The position numbers were made by a program, and so were the translations under genes. Shown here piece after piece: positions 1-5,634 of a DNA stretch of 5,634 bases. A model generated the notes under the pieces. It ran no database searches. It was given only the letters and a program-made list of their open reading frames with translations, and was not told the DNA's origin. The DNA is taken from the NCBI GenBank assembly GCA_030616145.1, contig JAUWXU010000045.1, positions 1-5,634 of the forward strand. The letters run 5' to 3'. This DNA comes from Candidatus Omnitrophota bacterium. GTDB lineage: Bacteria; Omnitrophota; JAUWXU01. Within the stretch, counting starts at the first letter, position 1. Every line of letters starts with the position of its first letter.

Positions 1-1823
1 ACTTGATTGATATTGAGTATGAAGTAGATGAGAACGAAGTTACCGCGGAGGCAACCGTCTATATTTTAATAGACGAAGGTAAAAGAGTCAGGATACAGCG
101 GATAAATATTTACGGCAATCTTTCTTTTTCCGACAAGAAAATCCTGCGTTTACTGAAAACACGCTCCAGATGGTTCTTTAGTCCCGGATTCTTTAAGGAA
201 GATACATTTAAAGAGGATTTAGAAAGAGTGAAGGTCTTTTATTGGCAGGAAGGATACGCCGATATAGAGGTAACCCCGGATATTCATTACGATATTGATA
301 GAGGAAGGATGTACATTAGCTTAAATATTGCCGAAGGCAAGAAATACCTTACCGGACAGATTAAAATAATCGGTAATAAACTTTTTCCAAGCGAGGAAAT
401 AAAAGAACGACTTGAGATGACTACCGGCAATGTTTTTAGCGAATATAACTTAAGGCAGGATATCAGCCGAATCCAGGAATATTATTTTGCGCGGGGATAT
501 ATATTTGCTGAGACATCCAGCGATAAAACCGTGCACAGAGACACAGGCGTAGTAGATATAATTTATAAAATAACTGAGGGTGAACTGGCCTATGTGGATA
601 AGATAAAAATCGAGGGAAATCTAAAGACTAAAGACATAGTTATTCGCCGGGAACTCAAAATAAAACCGGGTGATAGATTTGATGGAAAAAAGCTTCAGCG
701 AAGCAAGGAAAGACTTTATAATCTGGGCTACTTCGAGGAGGTAACTTATGATATTGGACCTGGTTCAACTGCAGAAAAAAAGGATTTAACAATATCGGTT
801 AAAGAAAAGAAGACCGGAGAATTCAGTTTTGGCGGCGGATACAGCTCTGTAGATCAATTTGTAGGTTTTGTCCAGTTGTCCCAGATAAACTTTGACCTGT
901 TTAATTTTCCGACATTTACCGGCGGGGGACAGGATCTAAGTATAAGGGGAGAATTCGGGCAGAAAAGAAAAAGGTACAACCTTTCCTTTACTGAACCATG
1001 GATTTTTGATCGGCCGATCTCTTTTGGTTTTGATGTTTATGACCGGATGCATGTATGGGGAGATTATACTGAGGAGAGACAAGGGGGTGATGTCCGCTTA
1101 GGAAAGAGATTTGGAGAATATAACAGCGCTGGCTTGATGTACAAGGGAGAAAAGGTGATGATATACGACGTTCCCTCGACTGCTAACCCGGAGATTCAGA
1201 GTGAGAGGGGAAGTAATCTGGTAAATAGCTTGGTATTTAACCTCGGCAGAGATACGCGGGATAATATATATACCCCTACCAAAGGAATAGTTATTTCGGG
1301 AATAGGCCGATATGCCGGAGGTTTTTTGGCCGGAGAGAAAGACTTTTATGAACTAACCGGACTTTTTAGTACTTATTTTAGCTATTTTAAAAGATTCGTA
1401 TTGAATTTAAAGGTTCGTATTGGGACAGTAGAGCAATATGGCGATACCCCGACTGTTCCGATTTCTGAGCGTTTCTTTGCCGGTGGTGCTAATACCATTC
1501 GTGGATATGGAGAGAGAATGGTTGGTCCGCCGGATACCGGTGGCAACCCGGTCGGCGGCAAAAGTATGTTTATATTTAATGCCGAATTCACCTTTCCGAT
1601 AATCGAGGTAATCAAAGGCGCGGTATTTTATGATACCGGAAATATCTGGCGGGATAGTTACCATGTTGAGTTTGATGACCTGGTAAGCGGCGTGGGGGTT
1701 GGGGTGAGGGTAAAGACACCGATTGGTCCGGTAAAGTTGGATTATGGATATGGTCTGAATTATCGGGATTGGGATGACAGCAAAAATGGTCGATTTTATT
1801 TTAGTATGACGAGGGGTTTTTAG
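1..1823 (+). CDS. bamA: BamA outer-membrane beta-barrel assembly protein, 3' part (5' end outside window)
   Basis: Core of the BAM machine, which folds and inserts beta-barrel proteins into the outer membrane. The frame is open from the window edge (first full codon at base 3) and ends at the TAG at 1821-1823, giving 607 codons with the stop; the true start lies upstream. Visible residues (numbered from base 3) begin in the tail of one POTRA domain (about 1-28). Three full POTRAs follow, at about 30-113, 117-194 and 198-268, each opening with a hydrophobic strand ending in GN (INIYGN, IKIIGN, IKIEGN). The last carries KPGDRF and LGYFEEV, typical of the POTRA next to the barrel. Residues from about 272 to 606 are the Omp85 barrel, with alternating aromatic/polar strands and the conserved IRGY motif of extracellular loop 6 at 499-502. 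The chain ends in an aromatic residue (F606), as expected of an outer-membrane beta-signal. The barrel, about 335 residues, is shorter than E. coli's (about 387). TamA or another Omp85 member is less likely given the following skp-lpxD genes. Confidence 0.95.
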   Translation, partial: LIDIEYEVDENEVTAEATVYILIDEGKRVRIQRINIYGNLSFSDKKILRLLKTRSRWFFSPGFFKEDTFKEDLERVKVFYWQEGYADIEVTPDIHYDIDRGRMYISLNIAEGKKYLTGQIKIIGNKLFPSEEIKERLEMTTGNVFSEYNLRQDISRIQEYYFARGYIFAETSSDKTVHRDTGVVDIIYKITEGELAYVDKIKIEGNLKTKDIVIRRELKIKPGDRFDGKKLQRSKERLYNLGYFEEVTYDIGPGSTAEKKDLTISVKEKKTGEFSFGGGYSSVDQFVGFVQLSQINFDLFNFPTFTGGGQDLSIRGEFGQKRKRYNLSFTEPWIFDRPISFGFDVYDRMHVWGDYTEERQGGDVRLGKRFGEYNSAGLMYKGEKVMIYDVPSTANPEIQSERGSNLVNSLVFNLGRDTRDNIYTPTKGIVISGIGRYAGGFLAGEKDFYELTGLFSTYFSYFKRFVLNLKVRIGTVEQYGDTPTVPISERFFAGGANTIRGYGERMVGPPDTGGNPVGGKSMFIFNAEFTFPIIEVIKGAVFYDTGNIWRDSYHVEFDDLVSGVGVGVRVKTPIGPVKLDYGYGLNYRDWDDSKNGRFYFSMTRGF

Positions 1824-1833
1824 CAAACAAAAG

Positions 1834-1839
1834 AGGAGG
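1834..1839 (+). promoter_or_regulatory. Strong Shine-Dalgarno of skp/ompH
   Basis: AGGAGG lies five bases upstream of the ATG at 1845, inside the purine-rich 21-nt gap after the bamA stop. It is the strongest ribosome binding site in the window and fixes the skp start. The short gap leaves little room for a separate promoter, so skp is probably cotranscribed with bamA. Confidence 0.8.
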
Positions 1840-1844
1840 GGGGA

Positions 1845-2363
1845 ATGAACAAATTGTTGATAGTCTTTTTAGGGCTGATGGTATCAATAGCACTGGTTAT
1901 GCCGGTCAGCCTGCAGGCCAAAGGCGATGCCTTGAGTGTTGGTTATATTGATTTAGCCAAGATTTTTGACCAGTATGAAAAGACCAAAAATTCAGATAAA
2001 AACCTGGAAGCAGAATGGCAGGGTAAGCAAAGCGAAATAAAGAAGTTAAGGGAAGAGATCACGCGGCTTAAGGATGAATTAGAGGTGCTTTCCGAGTCTG
2101 CTAAGTCAAAGAAACAGGAAGTCATCGACAGCAAAATAAAGGAATTGCAGGACTTTACAAAGGAGATTCAGGACGAACTTACCGGTGAAAGGAATGAAAT
2201 AGTTAAGCAAATTTTAGAAGACATAGATACGGTAATAAACCAATATGGTGAGTCCAACGGTTACGATTTGATATTAAATGAGAGGGTCTTGCTTTATCGC
2301 ACTGAAGGCTTAGACCTTACAAATAAGATTGTTAAGATATTGAATGATAAGTACAAGAGATGA
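1845..2363 (+). CDS. skp: Skp/OmpH-family periplasmic chaperone
   Basis: Periplasmic holdase that, in studied relatives, trimerises and grips unfolded outer-membrane proteins on their way to the BAM complex. The 172-residue product has a clear Sec signal peptide: MNK, a hydrophobic stretch at about 4-20, and a plausible cleavage site after LQA (residue 25). The mature protein starts with the family's first strand, VGYIDLAKIFDQYEKTK (about 32-48). A long charged coiled-coil hairpin rich in Lys and Glu follows (about 50-125), forming the tentacle. The C-terminal part (about 126-172), with GYDLILNE and a final helix, closes the small beta body. Length is close to E. coli Skp (161). The ATG is set by the strong ribosome binding site just upstream. 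Position directly after bamA and before lpxD is the classical arrangement and supports the call. Sequence identity outside the beta core is low across this family, so fold and context carry most of the weight. Confidence 0.93.
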   Translation: MNKLLIVFLGLMVSIALVMPVSLQAKGDALSVGYIDLAKIFDQYEKTKNSDKNLEAEWQGKQSEIKKLREEITRLKDELEVLSESAKSKKQEVIDSKIKELQDFTKEIQDELTGERNEIVKQILEDIDTVINQYGESNGYDLILNERVLLYRTEGLDLTNKIVKILNDKYKR

Positions 2364-2372
2364 TTCACTGTT

Positions 2373-2395
2373 CGTCGTGCGCAATACGTACGACG
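2373..2395 (+). repeat. Intercistronic inverted repeat (hairpin), skp-lpxD gap
   Basis: CGTCGTGCG (2373-2381) and CGTACGACG (2387-2395) form a 9-bp stem around a five-base loop, CAATA. Eight pairs are Watson-Crick and one is G-U in plus-strand RNA. No T-run follows, so this is not an intrinsic terminator. It sits immediately before a second palindrome; together they fill most of the 74-nt gap between skp and lpxD. Possible roles are mRNA stabilisation or processing, or simply a copy of a dispersed REP-like element. Confidence 0.6.
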
Positions 2396-2396
2396 T

Positions 2397-2414
2397 CTGC
2401 CTGCCGGCAGGCAG
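2397..2414 (+). repeat. Perfect 18-bp GC-rich palindrome (REP-like), skp-lpxD gap
   Basis: The sequence CTGCCTGCCGGCAGGCAG is a perfect 18-bp palindrome, built of TGCC units on the left and three tandem GGCA units on the right (2406-2417). It is much more GC-rich than the surrounding genes. In RNA it would form a 7-bp stem with a CCGG loop. It is followed by AATACGAAAAA rather than a T-run, so it is not a plus-strand terminator. The composition and placement suggest a dispersed intergenic repeat; this is an inference because only one copy is in view. Confidence 0.65.
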
Positions 2415-2425
2415 GCAATACGAAA

Positions 2426-2431
2426 AAGGAG
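2426..2431 (+). promoter_or_regulatory. Shine-Dalgarno supporting the TTG start of lpxD
   Basis: AAGGAG lies six bases before the TTG at 2438. No in-frame ATG occurs until codon 131 of lpxD, well inside the acyltransferase domain, so this site decides the start. It falls just outside the palindrome upstream and should stay accessible to the ribosome. Confidence 0.75.
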
Positions 2432-2437
2432 TTTTAA

Positions 2438-3493
2438 TTGAGAAAGAGTTTAAAAGAGATAGCGGAAATAATAGATGGAGAGCTCATCGGTGATTCCGGG
2501 ATAGTTATTACGGGGGTCTCGGGCATAAAAGAGGCGAGGGAGGGCGATATTACCTTTATCGCTAATCCCAAATATAAAAATTTGATTGATTCAACTCAGG
2601 CATCAGCGATTATCATTTCAGCCGAAGAGCAAATCAAAGCAGATATACCTCTTATTCAGACCGAAAACCCTTCGCTTGCCTTTGTCAAAGTCCTGGAAAT
2701 ATTCTCAAGGGAAAAAGTTAACCGAGTGGCCATTGGTATTCACGCCTCAGCTGTTATTGGCAAAAATGTCCAACTCAGCAAAGACCTTACGATTCAGGCC
2801 TACGCAGTTATAGAAGATAATGTCAGGATGGGTGACAGGGTAGTAATCTATCCTGGTGTATATATTGGCAAAGGGGTTCAGATAGGCAATGATACTGTAA
2901 TCTACCCCCAAGTGAGCATTCGGCAGGAAGTGATTATCGGGAACAGGGTTATCATTCATAATGGAACAGTAATTGGTTCGGATGGATTCGGTTATGAAAC
3001 GTTGAATGGTATCCATCATAAGATTCCCCAGCTGGGCACGGTAGTCATCGAAGACGATGTTGAAATTGGGGCCAGTGTTACTATAGATAGGGCGCGCTTT
3101 GATAAGACCCTTATCGGCAGAGGGGCAAAAATTGATAACCTGGTTCAGATAGCACACAATGTAGTTATTGGACCTAATTCTATTATTATTGCTCAGACAG
3201 GTATTTCGGGGAGTGTTACCGTTGGCAAAAATGTTATCCTGGCCGGTCAGGTCGGAGTAGCGGGCCATATCAGTATTGGTGATAATACAATAGCTGCTGC
3301 CCAAAGCGGGATAAGCAAGGACCTTCCTCCTGATTCCCGGGTGATGGGAAGTCCGGCCAGACCTTTTGGTTTAACCAAGAGGATTCAGGCTGTTATCAAA
3401 AGACTTCCCGAACTCTTTAAAAAAATTCTTGATTTGGATAAAAAGATAGAAAATTTGGAGAAAAAAATTGGAAAAACAAAAGACTATCGCTAG
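2438..3493 (+). CDS. lpxD: LpxD, UDP-3-O-(3-hydroxyacyl)glucosamine N-acyltransferase
   Basis: Third enzyme of lipid A synthesis: it transfers a 3-hydroxyacyl chain from ACP to the 2-amino group made by LpxC, giving UDP-2,3-diacylglucosamine in the cytoplasm. The product is 351 residues (E. coli 341). Residues 1 to about 98 form the N-terminal uridine-binding domain, with GIVITGVSGIKEAREGDITF (21-40) and NPKY closely matching the E. coli protein. Residues about 100-310 are a left-handed beta-helix of hexapeptide repeats ([I/V]G-x-[N/D]-x-x type). The signature SDGFGYE is at 181-187, and IDNLVQIAHN places the catalytic base at His240 (E. coli His239). A second conserved His is at 277 in GVAGH. 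The end (about 315-348) is a Lys/Leu-rich helix, the usual trimer-packing tail. Translation starts at TTG, supported by AAGGAG and by alignment of the N-terminus. The 3' end overlaps lpxC by 26 nt, implying translational coupling. Confidence 0.96.
   Translation: MRKSLKEIAEIIDGELIGDSGIVITGVSGIKEAREGDITFIANPKYKNLIDSTQASAIIISAEEQIKADIPLIQTENPSLAFVKVLEIFSREKVNRVAIGIHASAVIGKNVQLSKDLTIQAYAVIEDNVRMGDRVVIYPGVYIGKGVQIGNDTVIYPQVSIRQEVIIGNRVIIHNGTVIGSDGFGYETLNGIHHKIPQLGTVVIEDDVEIGASVTIDRARFDKTLIGRGAKIDNLVQIAHNVVIGPNSIIIAQTGISGSVTVGKNVILAGQVGVAGHISIGDNTIAAAQSGISKDLPPDSRVMGSPARPFGLTKRIQAVIKRLPELFKKILDLDKKIENLEKKIGKTKDYR
3457..3460 (+). promoter_or_regulatory. Ribosome binding site of lpxC-fabZ, inside lpxD
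   Basis: GGAG lies seven bases upstream of the TTG at 3468, within the last codons of lpxD. The next in-frame Met is codon 83, after the first zinc-ligand motif, so TTG at 3468 is the only credible start. Confidence 0.65.
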
Positions 3494-4787
3494 CGAAATT
3501 AATCTTTCGGGTACAGGTGTGCATGGTGGCAAACACGCCAATCTCAGGCTTAAGCCGGCAGAGATTGATAAAGGGATAAATTTTATTAGAATTGATTTGC
3601 CGGCGAGACCGGTGGTCCCTGCCAAAATATTTAATGTGATTGATTCAGATAAACGAAACCGTAGAACTTCTATCGCCAGCAACAATGCAGAGGTGCACAC
3701 AATCGAACATCTGATGGCCAGTCTGGCCGGTCTGGAGATAGATAATATAACCATCGAGATAGATAGCAACGAAGTTCCCTGTTTCGATGGGAGCGCTGCC
3801 TCATTTATTGACGCCCTGAAGAAGGTCGGTATAAAGGAACAGAACTCACCCCGCAAATATCTGCGGGTTAAAGAGCCTATATTTGTTCAGGAGGGGGATG
3901 CAGAAATAATAATTCTCCCTGCTGATCACCTAACCATTTCCTATCTTTTAAGTTATGATCATCCGCTTTTGAGGACACAATATATCGACCTTGAATTAAA
4001 TCCTTCTTCTTTTGAGAAAACACTTGGGCAGGCCCGAACATTTTGCCTTAAGAACGAGGCCAACGCATTGGTCAAGCGGGGATTGGGTAAGGGTGCCAAT
4101 TATGAAAATACGCTTATTCTGGGGGAAAAGGGAATAATTAAGAATAAATTAAGGTTTGAGGATGAATGCTGCCGTCATAAAATGCTGGATCTTATCGGTG
4201 ACATTTATTTATTAGGCAGGCCGTTGAGTGGACACATTATAGCGATTAAGAGCGGGCATTCTTTAAATATTGAATTTCTCAAAAAGATTAAACGCTACCA
4301 GGAAAGAATAAAAGGTGCAGGCATGGAGGTTTGTGAAGCAGATCTTCCTAGCAAAGGTCAGCTTGATATAAATGATATCAAGGGAATTTTACCCCATCGC
4401 TACCCTTTTCTTTTGGTAGATAAGATTCTGGAGATGGAAGACGGCAAGCGGATAGTCGGAATTAAAAATGTTACCGCCGGAGAGCAGTTCTTTATCGGCC
4501 ATTTTCCGGGACGACCGGTGATGCCCGGAGTTCTGGTAATAGAGGCTATGGCCCAGACAGCAGGGGTTTTGCTGCTTTCCCGAAAAGAAAATCGGGGAAA
4601 ATTGGCCTATTTTATGAGCATAAATAATGTAAAGTTCCGTCGGGTGGTTATGCCGGGAGACCAATTGCGGCTGGAGGTTGAGGTTATCCGACTTAAGACA
4701 AGAACTGGTCAGATCCACACGCAGGCCTTGGTTAACGGAAGAGTGGTTTGTGAAGCAGAGTTGATGTTTTCTCTGGTGGATGCCTAG
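3468..4787 (+). CDS. lpxC-fabZ: Bifunctional LpxC-FabZ: UDP-3-O-acyl-GlcNAc deacetylase fused to 3-hydroxyacyl-ACP dehydratase
   Basis: One uninterrupted 439-residue frame carries two enzymes. Residues 1 to about 285 are LpxC, the zinc deacetylase that commits UDP-GlcNAc to lipid A. GTGVHGGK lies at 15-22. HTIEH (77-81) gives the catalytic Glu80 and zinc ligand His81. GQARTF is at 187-192, and RHKMLDLIGD (236-245) gives zinc ligands His237 and Asp241. KSGH ends in the catalytic His264. These match E. coli E78, H79, H238, D242 and H265. After a short linker (about 284-297), residues 298-439 are FabZ, a hot-dog-fold dehydratase. ILPHRYPFLLVDKI is at 307-320, and GHFPGRPVMPG with VIEAMAQ gives the His345/Glu359 catalytic pair, spaced 14 residues apart as in E. 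coli H54/E68. Both halves have near full length and look active. Such fusions are known from Bacteroidetes/Chlorobi and some other phyla. The start is TTG, overlapping lpxD by 26 nt. Because FabZ consumes the hydroxyacyl-ACP that LpxA and LpxD need, fusion fixes the two activities at equal amounts. Confidence 0.96.
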   Translation: MEKQKTIASEINLSGTGVHGGKHANLRLKPAEIDKGINFIRIDLPARPVVPAKIFNVIDSDKRNRRTSIASNNAEVHTIEHLMASLAGLEIDNITIEIDSNEVPCFDGSAASFIDALKKVGIKEQNSPRKYLRVKEPIFVQEGDAEIIILPADHLTISYLLSYDHPLLRTQYIDLELNPSSFEKTLGQARTFCLKNEANALVKRGLGKGANYENTLILGEKGIIKNKLRFEDECCRHKMLDLIGDIYLLGRPLSGHIIAIKSGHSLNIEFLKKIKRYQERIKGAGMEVCEADLPSKGQLDINDIKGILPHRYPFLLVDKILEMEDGKRIVGIKNVTAGEQFFIGHFPGRPVMPGVLVIEAMAQTAGVLLLSRKENRGKLAYFMSINNVKFRRVVMPGDQLRLEVEVIRLKTRTGQIHTQALVNGRVVCEAELMFSLVDA

Positions 4788-4790
4788 AAC

Positions 4791-4838
4791 GCAGATGATG
4801 AGCAGATGGAAAAACATCTTTTGATCAGTGATCATCTG
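4791..4838 (+). repeat. Intercistronic direct/inverted repeat cluster, lpxC-fabZ to lpxA gap
   Basis: The 73-nt gap contains two direct copies of GCAGATG (4791-4797 and 4802-4808) in an 11-nt period. An outer inverted repeat pairs CAGATGAT (4792-4799) with ATCATCTG (4831-4838). A nested hairpin pairs AGATG (4804-4808) with CATCT (4815-4819) around GAAAAA. TGATCA occurs twice, at 4821-4826 and 4828-4833 (numbering from the second T of TTGATCAG), separated by one G. The second CAGATG could also pair with the distal CATCTG, so alternative folds compete. The nested stem is followed by only TTTT and is short, making a terminator unlikely. It may be a degenerate copy of a dispersed intergenic repeat. 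Confidence 0.5.
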
Positions 4839-4860
4839 TCTATAAGATAAAAAGTAAGCC

Positions 4861-5631
4861 ATGAAAATAGATAAAACAGCCATAGTTCATCCTCAAGCAA
4901 GATTGGCCGATGATATAGAGGTCGGTCCTTATACAACCATCGGCAAAGATGTCGTCATAAAAAAAGGTACCAGGATTGGTGCGCGCGTTTCAATAGAAGG
5001 TTGGACAGAGATTGGCAAAGACTGCCGCATTTTTACCGGCGCGGTAGTTGGGAGTATTTCTCAGGATTTAAAATACAGAGGAAAGGAGTCCAAATTAATC
5101 ATTGGTGATAACAATGTTATCCGCGAATATGTAACTCTCAACCTGGGCAGCAGTCCTGATCGACCTACTGTAATTGGCAATGATAATTTAATTATGGCCT
5201 ATGCGCACGTAGCTCATGATTGCAAAGTTGGAAATAAAGTAATTATGGCTAACGCAGCTACCCTGGCTGGCCATGTGGTCATTGAGGATAGAGCCATAAT
5301 CGGCGGACTGACAGCCATACATCAGTTTTGCAGAATGGGGACACTTTCTATTACCGGCGGATGTTCCAAGGTAACCCAGGATATTATTCCTTATTCCGCG
5401 GCTGATGGACATCCAGCAAGACCCTATGGTCTGAATATTGTAGGATTGAAAAGAGCAAATTTCTCTTCCTCACTTCGCTTACAGCTTAATAGGGCCTTTA
5501 AGTGGCTTTTTGGTTCCAACTCCTCTATTTCTGAGGCATTAAAGAAAATAGAAAATGAAATTCCTTCCAGCCCGGAACTTTCCAATATGATTAATTTTAT
5601 CAAGGGAGCAAAGCGAGGAATTAGTAGATGA
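4861..5631 (+). CDS. lpxA: LpxA, UDP-N-acetylglucosamine 3-O-acyltransferase
   Basis: First enzyme of lipid A synthesis: it moves a 3-hydroxyacyl chain from ACP to the 3-OH of UDP-GlcNAc, in the cytoplasm. The 256-residue product (E. coli 262) aligns from its first residues (KIDKTAIVHP against IDKSAFVHP). Residues about 2-185 form a left-handed beta-helix of hexapeptide repeats. SQDLKYRG (67-74) is the substrate-binding loop. AHVAHDC (115-121) gives the catalytic base His119 (E. coli His125) and His116 (His122). LAGH ends at His138 (His144), HQF starts at His154 (His160), and GLKR ends at Arg198 (Arg204). The C-terminal helical domain is about 195-256. Gly167 aligns with E. coli Gly173, the acyl-chain ruler. 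The ATG is firm because an in-frame TAA lies at 4855-4857, but the ribosome binding site is weak (only AAGTAAG nearby). The stop codon overlaps the next ATG by four bases. Confidence 0.97.
   Translation: MKIDKTAIVHPQARLADDIEVGPYTTIGKDVVIKKGTRIGARVSIEGWTEIGKDCRIFTGAVVGSISQDLKYRGKESKLIIGDNNVIREYVTLNLGSSPDRPTVIGNDNLIMAYAHVAHDCKVGNKVIMANAATLAGHVVIEDRAIIGGLTAIHQFCRMGTLSITGGCSKVTQDIIPYSAADGHPARPYGLNIVGLKRANFSSSLRLQLNRAFKWLFGSNSSISEALKKIENEIPSSPELSNMINFIKGAKRGISR
5615..5619 (+). promoter_or_regulatory. Shine-Dalgarno of the gene after lpxA
   Basis: GAGGA lies eight bases before the ATG at 5628, inside the last codons of lpxA. Together with the ATGA stop/start overlap, it supports a translationally coupled downstream gene. 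Confidence 0.55.
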
Positions 5632-5634
5632 ATA
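5628..5634 (+). CDS. Start of an unidentified downstream gene (only Met-Asn visible)
   Basis: An ATG at 5628 overlaps the lpxA stop in the ATGA arrangement typical of coupled operon genes, with GAGGA at a suitable distance upstream. Only two codons (Met-Asn) and one base are in view, so the product cannot be read. From known gene orders, the next lipid A steps (a UDP-2,3-diacylglucosamine pyrophosphatase such as LpxI, or the disaccharide synthase LpxB) are reasonable candidates, but this is context only. Confidence 0.45.

Noticed and set aside
1407..1826. 139-codon reverse-strand open frame antisense to the bamA barrel
   Set aside because: It lies wholly opposite a well-conserved coding region, and its translation has no recognisable domain. 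It is best explained as a shadow of bamA codon usage.
2373..2414. Hairpins after skp as a transcription terminator
   Set aside because: No T-run follows either stem on the plus strand, and lpxD continues on the same strand with a good ribosome binding site.
2747..3304. 185-codon reverse-strand open frame antisense to lpxD
   Set aside because: Hexapeptide-repeat coding with regular Ile/Val/Gly/Asn codons tends to keep the opposite strand open. The translation resembles no known family and the sense gene is certain.
4323..4325. Internal ATG (Met286) as a possible independent start for FabZ
   Set aside because: Only a weak AGG-like match precedes it, and the reading frame is continuous with LpxC. 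A separately initiated FabZ cannot be excluded but is not supported.
4804..4823. AGATG/CATCT hairpin followed by TTTT as a terminator
   Set aside because: The 5-bp AT-rich stem and four T's are too weak, and lpxA follows in the same direction.
4841..4846. TATAAG as a -10 promoter element for lpxA
   Set aside because: It is only 14 nt from the ATG, no convincing -35 element is seen at the right distance, and such hexamers are common by chance in AT-rich spacers.
4389..4883. Reverse-strand open frame across fabZ and the following gap
   Set aside because: It is antisense to a conserved FabZ domain with intact catalytic motifs, and it shows no family features of its own.

Overview
The window holds five co-directional (+ strand) genes of a Gram-negative outer-membrane biogenesis operon, in the order bamA (3' part), skp/ompH, lpxD, an lpxC-fabZ fusion and lpxA. 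A sixth gene begins in the last seven bases. Everything is tightly packed. The only gaps longer than 25 nt are 74 nt (skp to lpxD) and 73 nt (lpxC-fabZ to lpxA), and each is largely filled by inverted repeats. I see no RNA gene, transposase, CRISPR array or convincing intrinsic terminator, and the operon clearly continues past both window edges.

The genes work together to build the outer membrane. BamA inserts beta-barrel proteins into it, and Skp/OmpH is a periplasmic chaperone that would carry unfolded barrels to BamA. LpxA, LpxC and LpxD catalyse the first three acyl-transfer and deacetylation steps of lipid A synthesis on UDP-GlcNAc. FabZ dehydrates 3-hydroxyacyl-ACP and so competes with LpxA and LpxD for the same acyl donor. 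Catalytic residues can be read directly in all four enzyme activities, and none of the genes looks broken.

The organism is a diderm bacterium that makes lipid A, with moderate to low G+C. The gene order matches the bamA-skp-lpxD-fabZ-lpxA block of Proteobacteria, except that lpxC is fused to fabZ. That fusion is well known in Bacteroidetes/Chlorobi and is also found in some other diderm phyla. The fusion, the intergenic GGCA/TGCC palindrome and the general protein style would fit an uncultured environmental lineage such as Omnitrophota, but this is a low-confidence inference and cannot be settled from this window.

I found no previously undescribed system. The points most worth a second look are the two intergenic repeat elements, which may be dispersed genomic repeats, the LpxC-FabZ fusion, and the TTG starts with a 26-nt overlap at lpxD and lpxC.
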